A stretch of 64,000 nt of DNA from Novosphingobium resinovorum (GCF_027922145.1 NZ_BSFC01000024.1:124001-188000); one strand, 5' to 3'. Positions 1-10,313 are shown, numbered from the stretch's first letter. Notes: a model not told the origin generated them from the letters alone. Numbers and translations: made by a program.

Positions 1-1
1 C

Positions 2-775
2 CGCCGTATCCGCAGCGCAGGCGCGCCCAACGCCGTCATCGCCCATGATCCCGAAGGCAACTTCGACATCCCCGCGCTCATCAAGCGGGCGCAGGGATGG
101 CCGGGCCTCGAAGGCATGGACCTTGCCAAGCTGGTCAGCCGCGAAATCCAGCAGGGCTGGGAAGGCTCGACTTGGACACTCGGTGAGGGCTACGGCACTG
201 CCGACGGCGAGACCCGCCCGCACGTCGTCGCGATCGACTACGGCGCCAAGGACAACATTTTCCGCAATCTCGTGAAGGCTGGCGCGCGCGTCACCGTGGT
301 TCCGGCCGAGGCTTCGCTGGAAACCATCCTGTCGCTCGAACCCGCTGGCGTGTTCCTCTCGAACGGCCCCGGCGACCCGGCGGCGACCGGCGCTTATGCC
401 GTGCCCGTGATCGCGGCGCTGCTGGAGCGTGACATGCCGGTCTTCGGCATCTGCCTCGGTCACCAGATGCTCGGCATCGCAGCGGGCGCGAAGACAGCCA
501 AGATGTTCCAGGGCCATCGCGGCGCCAACCATCCGGTCAAGCGCCATGCCGACGGCGTGGTCGAGATCACCTCGATGAACCACGGCTTTGCGGTGGACAA
601 CACCTGCCTGCCGGACAATGTCGAGGAAACCCACGTCTCGCTGTTCGACGGCACCAACTGCGGCATCGCGATCAAGGGCAAGCGCGCTTTCGGCGTCCAG
701 TACCACCCCGAGGCGAGCCCCGGCCCGCAGGACAGCTTCTACCTGTTCGAGAAGTTCGTGGGTATGCTCGGCTGA
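2..775 (+). CDS. carA: Carbamoyl-phosphate synthase small (glutaminase) subunit, 5' end missing
   Basis: Glutamine amidotransferase subunit that releases ammonia from glutamine and passes it to CarB, for arginine and pyrimidine synthesis in the cytoplasm. The gene enters from the left edge; the open frame runs from base 2, so only about the last 257 codons are seen. The class I glutaminase domain is complete. The nucleophile Cys is in GICLGHQM (codon 452-454) and the His/Glu pair is in YHPEASPGP (His codon 704-706). The upstream text IRSAGAPNAVIAHDPEG matches the end of the CarA N-terminal domain. carB follows about 580 bases downstream with one small gene between them. The family assignment is secure. 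Confidence 0.97.
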   Translation, partial: RRIRSAGAPNAVIAHDPEGNFDIPALIKRAQGWPGLEGMDLAKLVSREIQQGWEGSTWTLGEGYGTADGETRPHVVAIDYGAKDNIFRNLVKAGARVTVVPAEASLETILSLEPAGVFLSNGPGDPAATGAYAVPVIAALLERDMPVFGICLGHQMLGIAAGAKTAKMFQGHRGANHPVKRHADGVVEITSMNHGFAVDNTCLPDNVEETHVSLFDGTNCGIAIKGKRAFGVQYHPEASPGPQDSFYLFEKFVGMLG

Positions 776-890
776 TGGTCGCAGCGGGTCAGGCTCCCTT
801 GGCGGTGTTCGCGCCGTCCCACGCATCGGCGATGATTGCCGGTGCGGCCAAGGGAGCTTTCGACCCGGCCCGGCGGATTGCCTATGCATC

Positions 891-919
891 CAGGCACCTC
901 ATAACAAAGAAGGTGCCTG
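891..919 (+). promoter_or_regulatory. Hairpin just upstream of, and partly covering, the ribosome binding site of the 922 gene
   Basis: A perfect 9-bp inverted repeat, CAGGCACCT (891-899) and AGGTGCCTG (911-919), has an 11-base loop. The purine-rich AAAGAAGG that would bind the ribosome lies in the loop and the right arm, and the ATG at 922 is three bases after the stem. No T-run follows, so it does not look like a terminator. Translational control by sequestering the binding site is an inference. Confidence 0.5.
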
Positions 920-921
920 AA

Positions 922-1308
922 ATGACTAGCGCAATGTCCGCTCTGATCGACCACATGATCGCCTACTACGTCGCCGGGCCGGCGTCCGAACTCTCGGTCG
1001 CGCCGCGCTTCTATCCTTACGGCGAGCTTCAGCTCATCTTCGAGGACAAGGTCTCCGTCGCCGTCCGCAAGTTCGGCCCGAAAGTGCGCAAGCACTCCAA
1101 GGAAGCCGGCAAGGCCTTCATCGATCGCATGATCGAGACGGGCGCCTGGTCGACCAACCAGGGCGAGTACGGCGGCTCGATGCACCAGTTCCAGGCCGAC
1201 CGCTTTCGCGAAGTCATTCGCGCGGAGCAGGACGCCAACCCCATCATCCAGAACGCGAAAGCCGATCCCGACTATTGGGAAAAGGCTTTCGGCGATCTGG
1301 TGGCATAA
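922..1308 (+). CDS. Conserved-looking small protein of unknown function between carA and carB
   Basis: A 128-residue soluble protein with no signal peptide or membrane segment. I do not recognise its family. It is rich in aromatic and charged residues ([44 protein letters not shown]). The frame stays open back to an ATG at 775 that overlaps the carA stop. I chose the ATG at 922 because GAAGG lies about 9 bases before it and because residues encoded by 775-921 look like read-through of non-coding sequence. It sits 46 bases before carB on the same strand, so it probably belongs to the carAB transcript. No link to carbamoyl phosphate is shown by the sequence itself. Confidence 0.7.
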   Translation: MTSAMSALIDHMIAYYVAGPASELSVAPRFYPYGELQLIFEDKVSVAVRKFGPKVRKHSKEAGKAFIDRMIETGAWSTNQGEYGGSMHQFQADRFREVIRAEQDANPIIQNAKADPDYWEKAFGDLVA

Positions 1309-1354
1309 GCCACCGGGTCGCATTACAAGACACACAGGACACCCAGGAAAGCCC

Positions 1355-4300
1355 ATGCCAAAGCGCACCGACATCTCCTCGATCCTCGTAATCGGCGCGG
1401 GGCCCATCATCATTGGTCAGGCCTGCGAGTTCGACTATTCGGGCACTCAGGCGATCAAGGCGCTGAAGGAGGACGGTTACCGGGTGATCCTGGTGAACTC
1501 GAACCCCGCCACGATCATGACCGACCCGGACATGGCCGACGCCACTTACGTGGAGCCGATCACCCCCGAGGTCGTCGCGCGCATCATCGAGAAGGAGCGG
1601 CCCGATGCGGTGCTCCCGACGATGGGCGGCCAGACCGCGCTCAACTGCGCGCTGGCACTGTTCAACGACGGCACGCTGGAGAAGTTCGGCGTCCAGATGA
1701 TCGGCGCCGACGCCGACGCGATCGACAAAGCCGAGGATCGCCAGCGCTTCCGCGACGCGATGGACAAAATCGGCCTCAACTCGGCGCGTTCGGGCGTGGC
1801 GCATACCTTGGACGAGGCTTTCGCGGTGCTTGAGCGCACCGGTCTGCCCTCGATCATCCGCCCCAGCTTCACGATGGGTGGCACCGGCGGCGGCATCGCC
1901 TACAACAAGGCCGAGTTCGAGGCGATCGTGCGCTCGGGCCTCGATGCCTCGCCGACCACCGAAGTGCTGATCGAGGAATCGCTGCTCGGCTGGAAGGAAT
2001 ACGAGATGGAGGTCGTGCGCGACCGCCATGACAACTGCATCATCATCTGCTCGATTGAGAACGTCGATCCGATGGGCGTCCACACGGGCGACTCGATCAC
2101 CGTCGCCCCGGCGCTGACGCTGACCGACAAGGAATACCAGATCATGCGCAACGCCTCGATCGAGGTGCTGCGCGAGATCGGCGTCGAGACTGGCGGTTCC
2201 AACGTCCAGTTCGCGGTGAACCCCAAGGACGGCCGCCTGATCGTCATCGAGATGAACCCGCGCGTGTCGCGTTCCTCGGCGCTGGCCTCGAAGGCCACCG
2301 GCTTCCCGATCGCGCGCGTCGCCGCCAAGCTGGCGGTCGGCTACACGCTCGACGAGATCATGAACGAGATCACCGGCGCGACGCCCGCCGCGTTCGAGCC
2401 GACCATCGACTACGTCGTCACCAAGATCCCGCGCTTCGCCTTCGAGAAGTTCAAGGGCGCCAAGAACGACCTCACCACCGCGATGAAGTCGGTCGGCGAA
2501 GTCATGGCGATCGGCCGCAACATCAAGGAATCGATGCAGAAGGCCCTGCGCGGCCTCGAAACCGGCCTTGACGGCTTCAACCGCGTGCCCGCGCTGGAAG
2601 GCGCTGGCCGTGACGTCATCACCGCCGCTCTTTCGCGCGCCACGCCGGAACGCCTGCTGCACGCCGCGCAGGCGTTCCGCGAAGGCTTCACCGTGGACGA
2701 GATCCACGCGATCGCCCACTACGACAAGTGGTTCCTGCGCCACATCGAGGAGATCATCGCCGAGGAAACCAAGATCCTCGCCGAAGGTCTGCCCAACGAT
2801 GCGGCGGGCATGCGCAAGCTCAAGGCCATGGGCTTCTCCGACAAGCGCCTTGCCACGCTGGCGGTGCGTTCGGTCGGCGTCGCGGGCGGTCTGGGCGAGA
2901 CCCAGGCCAAGCGCTCGGGCCTGCTGCATGACGCGCTGCGCGCCATGGCGGGTGCCACCAGCGAGAAGGAAGTGCGCCAGCTTCGCCGCAAGCTGGGCGT
3001 CGTCCCCGTTTTCAAGCGCATCGACAGCTGCGCCGCCGAGTTCGAGGCGGTGACGCCCTACATGTACTCGACCTACGAGGCCCCGATCTTCGGCGAGCCC
3101 GAGGACGAGGCCATGCCGTCCGACCGCAAGAAGATCGTGATCCTCGGCGGCGGTCCGAACCGGATCGGGCAGGGCATCGAGTTCGACTACTGCTGCGTCC
3201 ACGCCTGCTTCGCCTTGTCCGAAGCCGGGTACGAGACCATCATGGTCAACTGCAACCCCGAGACGGTTTCGACCGACTACGACACCTCGGACCGTCTCTA
3301 CTTCGAGCCGCTGACTGCCGAGGACGTGCTGGAAATCCTGCGCGTGGAACAGCAGAGCGGCGAACTCGTCGGCGTGCTGGTGCAGTTCGGCGGCCAGACC
3401 CCGCTCAAGCTGGCGCAGGCGCTGGAAGACGAGGGCATTCCGATCCTGGGCACCTCGCCCGACGCGATCGACCTTGCCGAAGACCGCGAGCGGTTCTCGG
3501 CGCTCGTCGACAAGCTGGGCCTCAAGCAGCCCGCCAACGGCATCGCCCGCAGCCGCGACGAGGCGGTGAACGTCGCCAATCGCATCGGCTACCCGGTGCT
3601 GATGCGCCCCAGCTACGTGCTGGGCGGCCGCGCGATGGAGATCGTCGACAGCGAGCAGCAGCTCGACGACTACATCACCACCGCCGTGCAGGTCTCGGGC
3701 GACAGCCCGGTCCTCATCGACCAGTACCTGCGCGACGCCATCGAGTGCGACGTCGATGCCCTGTGCGACGGCGAGCGCGTCGTCGTGGCAGGCGTCATGC
3801 AGCACATCGAGGAAGCGGGCATCCACTCGGGCGACAGCGCCTGTACCCTGCCGCCTTACAGCCTGCCGCCCGAGATCATCGCCGAGATGGAGCGTCAGGC
3901 CGAAAAGCTGGCGTTCGGCCTCAACGTCAAGGGCCTGATGAACATCCAGTTCGCGGTGAAGGACGGCGAGGTCTACCTCATCGAGGTCAACCCGCGGGCC
4001 TCGCGCACGGTGCCGTTCGTCGCCAAGGCGCTGGGCCAGCCGGTCGCCAAGATCGCTGCGCGCGTCATGGCGGGCGAGAAGCTGGACACCTTCCCGCCGT
4101 TCAAGCGCGACCTGCCGTACATGGCGGTCAAGGAAGCCGTGTTCCCCTTCAACCGCTTCCCCGGCGTCGATCCGGTGCTCAGCCCCGAGATGAAGTCCAC
4201 CGGCGAAGTCATGGGAATCGATAGCGATTTTGCCCGCGCCTTCGGCAAGGCGCAGCTTGGCGCCGGCATGAAGCTGCCGGTGGAGGGCACCGTGTTCGTC

Positions 4301-4678
4301 TCGGTCAAGGACAGCGACAAGCCGGTGATCCTGCCTGCGGTGAAGACGCTGATCGAGCAGGGCTTCCGCATCCTTGCCACCAGTGGCACGCAGAAGTACC
4401 TGGCCGAAGCGGGCCTGCAGGTCGATCTCGTCAACAAGGTAGCCGAGGGCCGTCCGCATATCGTCGACAAGATCGTCGATGGCGAGATCGCGCTGATCTT
4501 CAACACCACCGAAGGCTGGCAAAGCCTGGTGGACTCCCAGTCGATCCGCGCCTCGGCGCTGACCGGCAAGGTTTCGATCTTCACCACGGCGGCGGCCAGT
4601 GTCGCTGCGGCGGAGGCGATCGCGACAATTCGCGGGAGCAAACTTGAAGTGCGATCGTTGCAGGACTACTATAGCTGA
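1355..4678 (+). CDS. carB: Carbamoyl-phosphate synthase large subunit
   Basis: Makes carbamoyl phosphate from bicarbonate, ammonia and two ATP, in complex with CarA. At 1107 residues it is slightly longer than the roughly 1070 of the E. coli enzyme. Two homologous synthetase halves are visible. The first carries the ATP-grasp glycine loop [13 protein letters not shown] near residue 175. The second begins near residue 590 with [23 protein letters not shown]-terminal MGS-like allosteric domain from about residue 975 contains [14 protein letters not shown] and IFNTTEGWQ. The start is set by AGGA about 8 bases before ATG. A 1169-codon open frame on the opposite strand is a codon-bias artefact. 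Confidence 0.98.
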   Translation: MPKRTDISSILVIGAGPIIIGQACEFDYSGTQAIKALKEDGYRVILVNSNPATIMTDPDMADATYVEPITPEVVARIIEKERPDAVLPTMGGQTALNCALALFNDGTLEKFGVQMIGADADAIDKAEDRQRFRDAMDKIGLNSARSGVAHTLDEAFAVLERTGLPSIIRPSFTMGGTGGGIAYNKAEFEAIVRSGLDASPTTEVLIEESLLGWKEYEMEVVRDRHDNCIIICSIENVDPMGVHTGDSITVAPALTLTDKEYQIMRNASIEVLREIGVETGGSNVQFAVNPKDGRLIVIEMNPRVSRSSALASKATGFPIARVAAKLAVGYTLDEIMNEITGATPAAFEPTIDYVVTKIPRFAFEKFKGAKNDLTTAMKSVGEVMAIGRNIKESMQKALRGLETGLDGFNRVPALEGAGRDVITAALSRATPERLLHAAQAFREGFTVDEIHAIAHYDKWFLRHIEEIIAEETKILAEGLPNDAAGMRKLKAMGFSDKRLATLAVRSVGVAGGLGETQAKRSGLLHDALRAMAGATSEKEVRQLRRKLGVVPVFKRIDSCAAEFEAVTPYMYSTYEAPIFGEPEDEAMPSDRKKIVILGGGPNRIGQGIEFDYCCVHACFALSEAGYETIMVNCNPETVSTDYDTSDRLYFEPLTAEDVLEILRVEQQSGELVGVLVQFGGQTPLKLAQALEDEGIPILGTSPDAIDLAEDRERFSALVDKLGLKQPANGIARSRDEAVNVANRIGYPVLMRPSYVLGGRAMEIVDSEQQLDDYITTAVQVSGDSPVLIDQYLRDAIECDVDALCDGERVVVAGVMQHIEEAGIHSGDSACTLPPYSLPPEIIAEMERQAEKLAFGLNVKGLMNIQFAVKDGEVYLIEVNPRASRTVPFVAKALGQPVAKIAARVMAGEKLDTFPPFKRDLPYMAVKEAVFPFNRFPGVDPVLSPEMKSTGEVMGIDSDFARAFGKAQLGAGMKLPVEGTVFVSVKDSDKPVILPAVKTLIEQGFRILATSGTQKYLAEAGLQVDLVNKVAEGRPHIVDKIVDGEIALIFNTTEGWQSLVDSQSIRASALTGKVSIFTTAAASVAAAEAIATIRGSKLEVRSLQDYYS

Positions 4679-4714
4679 AATCGATTTGCCTTCCCCCACA
4701 TCGCAGCAGATCGG

Positions 4715-4735
4715 CCCCGCCCGCCTAGGGCGGGG
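4715..4735. other. GC-rich hairpin between carB and greA
   Basis: CCCCGCCC (4715-4722) and GGGCGGGG (4728-4735) form an 8-bp perfect stem with a 5-base loop, 37 bases after the carB stop. The following bases (ACAGGAAATTAG) contain no T-run, so it may slow or protect the transcript end rather than act as a classical terminator. Confidence 0.4.
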
Positions 4736-4773
4736 ACAGGAAATTAGTCGCAAGACCTTTGGGGGAAGGCCGC

Positions 4774-4790
4774 AGGAGGAAATGAATTAG
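4774..4790 (+). promoter_or_regulatory. Strong ribosome binding site followed by a two-codon open frame ahead of greA
   Basis: AGGAGG (4774-4779) is followed 2 bases later by ATG-AAT-TAG (4782-4790), then by the greA ATG at 4792. The greA ATG is 12 bases from the binding site, at the long end of normal, while the short frame is unusually close. Ribosomes may load on either start; whether the minimal frame is translated cannot be seen. Confidence 0.35.
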
Positions 4791-4791
4791 A

Positions 4792-5268
4792 ATGGCAAGT
4801 GTCGAAAAGCTGCCGATGCTCGCGGAAGGTTACGAGCGGATGACCGCGGACCTCAAGGCGCTGCGCGATGAGCGTCCGCTCATCGTCGACGCCATCGAGG
4901 AAGCGCGTGCCCACGGCGATCTTTCGGAAAACGCCGAGTACCACGCCGCCAAGGAGCGCCAGGGCCAGGTCGAGGCGACCATCGCCGACCTCGAGGATAA
5001 GATCACGCGCGCGCAGATCATCGATCCCGCGACGTTGTCGGGCGACAAGATCATCTTTGGCGCCACCATCACCCTTCTCGACGATGATGAGAAGCCGGTG
5101 AAGTACCAGATCGTCGGCCCTTACGAAGCGGACGCGAAGGTCGGCCGCATCAGCTACAACTCGCCGCTCGGCAAGGCGCTGATCGGCCGCAAGGTCGAGG
5201 AAGAGATCGAAGTGACCGTCCCCTCGGGTGACAAGTTCTACTTGGTGCAGAAGATCGAATTCATCTGA
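4792..5268 (+). CDS. greA: Transcript cleavage factor GreA
   Basis: Binds the secondary channel of RNA polymerase and stimulates cleavage of backtracked RNA. The 158-residue protein is full length. Its N-terminal coiled coil carries the tip motif [16 protein letters not shown] with the acidic pair Asp43 and Glu46, equivalent to E. coli Asp41/Glu44. The C-terminal FKBP-like domain includes [15 protein letters not shown]. The next ATG upstream ends after two codons at a stop, so 4792 is the first usable start. It follows carB by 113 bases and ends at a very strong terminator. Confidence 0.97.
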   Translation: MASVEKLPMLAEGYERMTADLKALRDERPLIVDAIEEARAHGDLSENAEYHAAKERQGQVEATIADLEDKITRAQIIDPATLSGDKIIFGATITLLDDDEKPVKYQIVGPYEADAKVGRISYNSPLGKALIGRKVEEEIEVTVPSGDKFYLVQKIEFI

Positions 5269-5290
5269 TCCTCTCCGCTTCAGGATAAAG

Positions 5291-5320
5291 AAAAAGGCCG
5301 GCGTTTCCGCCGGCCTTTTT
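5291..5320. terminator. Bidirectional terminator between greA and the DUF4170 gene
   Basis: A perfect 13-bp stem, AAAAAGGCCGGCG (5291-5303) and CGCCGGCCTTTTT (5308-5320), has a four-base TTTC loop. The A-run and T-run flank the GC core, so it can end transcription of greA (+) and of the convergent gene ending at 5333 (-). Confidence 0.92.
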
Positions 5321-5332
5321 CGTTTCCGCTGC

Positions 5333-5554
5333 TCAGGCTGCCGGCAGTTCCGGCTCGAGCAGGCGATGAAGATGCACGATCACGTACTTCATCTCGGCAT
5401 CGTCGACGGTGCGCTGCGCTGCCGATTTCCAGGCATTCTGGGCCTCGGCGAAATCGGGATAGACACCGACAAGGTCGAGAGCCTTGAGGTCGGTGAATTC
5501 GAGGCTGCGCGGATCCTTGACCCGGCCGCCCATTACAAGGTGAAGCTTCTGCAT
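5333..5554 (-). CDS. DUF4170 family small protein
   Basis: A 73-residue soluble protein whose sequence (LHLVMGGRVKDP, LDLVGVYPDF, KYVIVHLHRLLEP) resembles the DUF4170 family, which I know as a small alphaproteobacterial family of unknown role. It has no signal peptide or membrane segment. It is convergent with greA and shares its terminator. The upstream gene set starting at 5692 is on the same strand, but 137 bases with a weak hairpin separate them, so it is probably transcribed alone. Confidence 0.82.
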   Translation of the reverse strand: MQKLHLVMGGRVKDPRSLEFTDLKALDLVGVYPDFAEAQNAWKSAAQRTVDDAEMKYVIVHLHRLLEPELPAA

Positions 5555-5632
5555 GGGAGAGTGCCGCTTTCCTGCTGGTTGGGAGATAAGCGGCCTATAA
5601 TTTTGGAGAGGTCAAGGAGCAAGTGCACAAGA

Positions 5633-5666
5633 CGCACCTTGATCGCGCAGTAAGCGAAAAGGTGCG
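5633..5666 (-). terminator. Weak hairpin after the 5692-7481 gene set
   Basis: CGCACCTT (5633-5640) and AAGGTGCG (5659-5666) form an 8-bp stem with an 18-base loop, 26 bases after the stop of the 5692 gene on the minus strand. There is no clear U-tract, so this is only a candidate terminator. Confidence 0.3.
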
Positions 5667-5691
5667 CCGTTAGCTGAAATTCACGAGCCGT

Positions 5692-6243
5692 TTACGATCT
5701 GACACGCTTCTTGAGGTCTTCGGCCATGTGCAGCACCTTAGTCGAGCGGACAGCCGCTGCGTCTCCAAGGCGGTTGGCGGTGTCGGCAGCCGCATCGCCA
5801 AGCCTGCTGGCTCGGCGGGCAGTCGCACGGCCGAGGGCACTTGCGGCGCCTACTGCAGCCAGGCCGTACTTTTCGAGATTGAGAATGGCCAGATCGCCGG
5901 CCTTTTCAGCGCTGTCCGCGAACTTCGAGGCCTGCTTGCGCGCATCGATGCCGATGTCGTGCGCCTTGTCGCCCGCCTTGCGGCCGAGTACGACGCTGGC
6001 GGTGCCGGCTGCCTCCGCGAGGTCCAGCGTGCGCGCGACGATCCGCCTGCTGACGCGGCGCGGCAGGAGGGCGCTCACCGCGACGCCGACGGCGACACCG
6101 CCTGCGACGGTCAGTACCGGGTGCCTCTTGACGAAGGCGATGACTTTGTCAGACGGCGTAGGCTCGGCGATCTTCGCGGGCAGGGCGACGACGTTTGCGC
6201 CTTTACCGGCAGCGATCGGGGTGGACGACTCGGTCTTGCTCAC
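5692..6243 (-). CDS. Unknown single-pass membrane protein, last gene of a four-gene set
   Basis: 183 residues with a likely GTG start at 6243, preceded by AAGGAA about 9 bases away. One hydrophobic segment at roughly residues 42-60 (LTVAGGVAVGVAVSALLP) is flanked by basic residues. The rest is Ala-, Lys- and Asp-rich amphipathic helix, resembling the ElaB/YqjD style of inner-membrane protein that exposes a long helix. I do not recognise a named family. It lies 18 bases after the 6262 gene, so the two are probably co-transcribed. A role in envelope stress is a guess from the neighbours. Confidence 0.7.
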   Translation of the reverse strand: MSKTESSTPIAAGKGANVVALPAKIAEPTPSDKVIAFVKRHPVLTVAGGVAVGVAVSALLPRRVSRRIVARTLDLAEAAGTASVVLGRKAGDKAHDIGIDARKQASKFADSAEKAGDLAILNLEKYGLAAVGAASALGRATARRASRLGDAAADTANRLGDAAAVRSTKVLHMAEDLKKRVRS

Positions 6244-6261
6244 CTGGCGTTCCTTCTTTGG

Positions 6262-6564
6262 TCAAGAGACCCGGTCGCGCACGCTGTCCAACAGGCGCTG
6301 CGCCAGGTCGATAATGGGATTACGCAAAAACCAAAGCACGAGCGCTGCCAAGGTTCCGCCGATTGCGGCGGGATGCTCCTCGACCACGGCAACGGCCTCA
6401 TCGAACATCAGCTTCGCCTGATCGAGCGCTTCATCAGCGATCCGGCCGCCGATCCCGCGCTCGTCCATGTCGGCCTTGAAGGCCTGGTAATGTCCGTCGA
6501 ACTTCGCCTTCGCGGCGTCGCGCGCGGCCCGGTCCGCCAGAACCTGCGCTGCCTGATTGCCCAT
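6262..6564 (-). CDS. Unknown small protein with one C-terminal membrane segment
   Basis: A 100-residue protein with a charged helical N-terminal part (ARDAAKAKFDGHYQAFKAD) and one hydrophobic stretch at about residues 64-85 (HPAAIGGTLAALVLWFLRNP). No family was recognised. It lies 18 bases both after the 6583 gene and before the 5692 gene, all on the minus strand, which supports one transcript. Its composition matches its neighbours. Confidence 0.72.
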   Translation of the reverse strand: MGNQAAQVLADRAARDAAKAKFDGHYQAFKADMDERGIGGRIADEALDQAKLMFDEAVAVVEEHPAAIGGTLAALVLWFLRNPIIDLAQRLLDSVRDRVS

Positions 6565-6582
6565 TCGAGCCCCCGTTTTAGA

Positions 6583-6966
6583 TCAATGGTCCTGAGAACC
6601 GCCCGCGATACGCAGCATTCGGCGCAGCCGTGCGTGCGCACTCCAGGCCCCGAATGCGGCAAGCGCAAGCAATACCAGCGTGACGACCGCCATCGCGCCC
6701 CACAATCCGAGCAGCGGCCCGAGGGCAATCACCGTGCCGACCACGAAGGCCATCGCGGCAAAGAACACCAGCACCGCCGCCACCACGAGCAGCATGACGA
6801 TAGTGCGCGTTTCCGACCCGACATATGCAGCGCGCGACTTTTGAAACGCGAGTTCAGCCTGCGCAAAAACCTTCGCTTCATCCGCCAACTGACGCAGATC
6901 CTGCGCCAGCGACAGATTCTCGTAATCCTCGGCCGCAGGGGCGAGGGTGGGTGTGGTGTCCTGCAT
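6583..6966 (-). CDS. Phage holin superfamily III-like membrane protein (Actinobacterial-holin/DUF1469-like)
   Basis: 127 residues with a cytosolic N-terminal helix (LAQDLRQLADEAKVFAQAEL) and two long hydrophobic segments at about 56-82 and 89-108. The layout and the phrase LRQLADEAKVFAQAELAF fit the chromosomal 'phage holin family' group, which is usually not phage-borne. The known members lack an established function. It sits between a DUF883-like gene (7002) and two small membrane-protein genes. No phage genes are nearby, so a lysis role is unlikely. Confidence 0.75.
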   Translation of the reverse strand: MQDTTPTLAPAAEDYENLSLAQDLRQLADEAKVFAQAELAFQKSRAAYVGSETRTIVMLLVVAAVLVFFAAMAFVVGTVIALGPLLGLWGAMAVVTLVLLALAAFGAWSAHARLRRMLRIAGGSQDH

Positions 6967-7001
6967 TCTCTCAGGAGGTCAGCTCAGGCGCCGAAGCGCC
7001 T

Positions 7002-7481
7002 TCACTTGCCCCTGAACAGGCGGGAAAGCACGAAGCCGGTCGCGGCCGCGATGCCGAGTGCCTGCCACGGGCTGTTGCGCACGAACGTCTTGGCATCCTC
7101 GCCAATATCTTCGATCGACTTCTCGTCCAGCTTGGCTCCGGCGTCGGCCAGCGACTTCGATGCGCTGCGGGCGTAATCGCCGTACTTCACGCCGACCTTC
7201 TCGTCGATCAGGGCGGCATTGTCGTCGATCAGCTTGGAGACGCCGACGATCGCCTGACTGGCCTTGGCCTTGCCTTCCTCGGCATAGCCGGCGGCCTTGA
7301 TCTTGGCATCGGCCGCGAAGGCGCTGGCCTTGTCCTTGGCTTCACCGCTGCGGGTCTTGCATTCGCTCGACACTTCACCGGCGAAAGCCTGTGCACCGGC
7401 CTTGGCTTCCTCGACCGCCTTGGAGAAGTGATTCTTGGCGCTTTCGGTGCCGTTTCCGGCGGAGATGGTGGGTTCGACCAT
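7002..7481 (-). CDS. DUF883 (ElaB/YqjD)-like membrane-anchored helical protein
   Basis: 159 residues. A long Ala/Lys/Glu-rich helical region with LEA-like repeats (KTRSGEAKDKASAFAADAK, AEEGKAKASQAI) ends in NSPWQALGIAAATGFVLSRL, the C-terminal anchor typical of ElaB/YqjD-type proteins; the E. coli members bind ribosomes at the inner membrane in stationary phase. The start has AAGGA about 8 bases upstream. This is the first gene of the minus-strand set 7481 to 5692 and is divergent from eno, with 176 bases between them holding both promoters. Confidence 0.75.
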   Translation of the reverse strand: MVEPTISAGNGTESAKNHFSKAVEEAKAGAQAFAGEVSSECKTRSGEAKDKASAFAADAKIKAAGYAEEGKAKASQAIVGVSKLIDDNAALIDEKVGVKYGDYARSASKSLADAGAKLDEKSIEDIGEDAKTFVRNSPWQALGIAAATGFVLSRLFRGK

Positions 7482-7630
7482 GCGATTATCCTTCCTTGTC
7501 TATCCTTGGCGCGAATTGGCATCATAAGCCATGTGCGGACAGAGTAACACAACTTGTCGTTCCTTGCTGCAACGCAACTTGTCACGCGAAGTTCCCCTGC
7601 TAAGACCGCCTCCGGACGGATGGCGCGTAA

Positions 7631-8944
<1,314 letters not shown>

Positions 8945-8956
8945 ACCTGAAGTGTC

Positions 8957-8996
8957 GCGGGTGATCGGCGCCGGGGAAATGGCGCCGATCACCCGC
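8957..8996. terminator. Long hairpin after eno
   Basis: A perfect 16-bp stem (8957-8972 with 8981-8996) has an 8-base loop, starting 13 bases after the eno stop, and is followed by TTCCTCC. The T-tract is short but the stem is very stable. It also lies downstream of the convergent regulator gene that ends at 9061. Confidence 0.75.
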
Positions 8997-9060
8997 TTCC
9001 TCCGCACGGCGACCAGCCTGTCCCCCCATGGGGCGAAGAGGTGGCTGGAGGCCGATCGCC

Positions 9061-9624
9061 TCAGCGTGCGGCGACGCTGTCCCTTGCGGTATCGTCGATC
9101 AACACGACGGAGCGGGATGCGGAGGCGAAGTATTCGAGCATCGCGGCATAGCCCCGCGCGCTCAGTTTGACGTAGACCCGGCGCGCGTCCCCGGGATCGG
9201 CCTCCCGTACGAGGTGCCCCTGCTTTTCGAGAATCGCGATCCAGCGCAGCGCCGTCGTCGAAGGGACGGCGGAGCCGATGCATGCGCTCGTCACCGAGAC
9301 GCGGCGGCGCTCCTTGGCAGCGATGAACAGATCGAGCAGTATATCCCAGGCGGGTTCGCCGAACAGTTCTTCCGAGCGGAAAATCTTGGTGCGCCGCCGC
9401 CGGTCGTCGTAAGTCTGGCGGGCGAGTTCCACCCAGATCGGGTGATCCTGACTCGCCGTGCCCTTGGGTTCACGGGCTTCCCCGGTGATGGCGAGGCTTT
9501 CCAGTATCGCCGAGGGACTCTCTCCGATCTCCAGTTCCCGCGCCATTGCCAGAAGTTCATTGGCGATTCCGATCAGCCGGATCGCTTTCGCCCGATTGCG
9601 CATCAACTGGTCCGTGTTCTCCAT
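9061..9624 (-). CDS. MarR-type winged-helix transcriptional regulator
   Basis: 187 residues. The N-terminal 90 residues form a helical region of unclear fold. The C-terminal half looks like a MarR winged helix: SVTSACIGSAVPSTTALRWIAILEKQGHLVREADPGDARRVYVKLS, read as helix-turn-helix followed by the wing with D-P-x-D-x-R. The ligand and target genes cannot be inferred. It is convergent with eno. Sphingomonad genomes often carry several related MarR-like proteins of this length. Confidence 0.78.
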   Translation of the reverse strand: MENTDQLMRNRAKAIRLIGIANELLAMARELEIGESPSAILESLAITGEAREPKGTASQDHPIWVELARQTYDDRRRRTKIFRSEELFGEPAWDILLDLFIAAKERRRVSVTSACIGSAVPSTTALRWIAILEKQGHLVREADPGDARRVYVKLSARGYAAMLEYFASASRSVVLIDDTARDSVAAR

Positions 9625-9806
9625 CGAATAGGATCGCCTGATGCGGGCCGCGCGACTTCCTTCGCGAAAGTCATCGCGGCAATTGTGCCCATCGTTGCGA
9701 GAAAAGCAGCAGCGCTCAGCAGGTTATGATCTGCAGTCGCCGCTGTGTTGCTTGATCCGCCACGGACAAATCATAGGCAAACTTCCGAGGAAACGTCTCG
9801 CGCAGC

Positions 9807-10031
9807 TTAATCCGTATCGGACGCTTTACGCGGAATGCCGAATTCCCGGCATAAGGATTCGATGGCAGCTTCGAGGTGGGCGGCAGCGACCATTGCACCG
9901 ATCTCTTCCAGTTGGCCGAGGTGCATCTCCAGATCGGCGGCCAGCGACTTCGCGATTGCGTCCTTGTTCACCCAAGCGTTCTCCAGCGGGAGGAACCAGT
10001 GCGTTCTCCCGGACCCGATACCACGAGCCAT
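9807..10031 (-). CDS. Small hypothetical protein
   Basis: A 74-residue frame with a predicted helical core (MHLGQLEEIGAMVAAAHLEAAIESL). No family was recognised. No good ribosome binding site precedes the ATG at 10031. An internal ATG giving only 39 residues is preceded too closely by GGAG. The amino-acid pattern is more protein-like than other frames in this stretch, so it is kept with low confidence. The 280 bases upstream (10032-10313) are AT-rich and hold no other gene that I can support. Confidence 0.45.
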   Translation of the reverse strand: MARGIGSGRTHWFLPLENAWVNKDAIAKSLAADLEMHLGQLEEIGAMVAAAHLEAAIESLCREFGIPRKASDTD

Positions 10032-10260
10032 GGTTTGCGACCCGCCGGTTTGCCCGGCGTCAGTTGTTTCAGGTTATACATCCGTTTTCGAGCAAAATCG
10101 GAGCGACCTGCTCACGAACTACACGACGGACGATAATTGAAAACCGCGAATTCGATGATGTCCTGTAAGTGAACATTATAAAATTGGCGATTAACCGCAG
10201 GAGAATTGCGCTGATATGAATGATTTTGAAAGGACTTAAGTGTAATTACTTATTCAATCG

Positions 10261-10304
10261 GTCACGCGATGCCCTCGGATTATCCGTCGCAGGCATCGCG
10301 TGAC
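10261..10304 (-). terminator. Hairpin after ribH
   Basis: A perfect 13-bp inverted repeat (GTCACGCGATGCC at 10261-10273, GGCATCGCGTGAC at 10292-10304) with an 18-base loop starts 10 bases beyond the ribH stop on the minus strand. No U-run follows; it is a probable transcript end or stability element. Confidence 0.5.
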
Positions 10305-10313
10305 GATTGGTTT

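Noticed and set aside
1244..4753. 1169-codon open frame antisense to carB
   Set aside because: It mirrors carB through GC-rich third positions, has no family motifs (His/Asp/Arg-rich repeats such as LDRHV), and covers a certain gene.
6583..6966. Holin-like gene as sign of a prophage
   Set aside because: No endolysin, integrase, capsid or tail genes nearby; this holin-like family is common on chromosomes.
5728..7176. 482-codon plus-strand frame opposite the four membrane-protein genes
   Set aside because: Shadow of four well-supported minus-strand genes; composition is Arg/His-rich with no domain.
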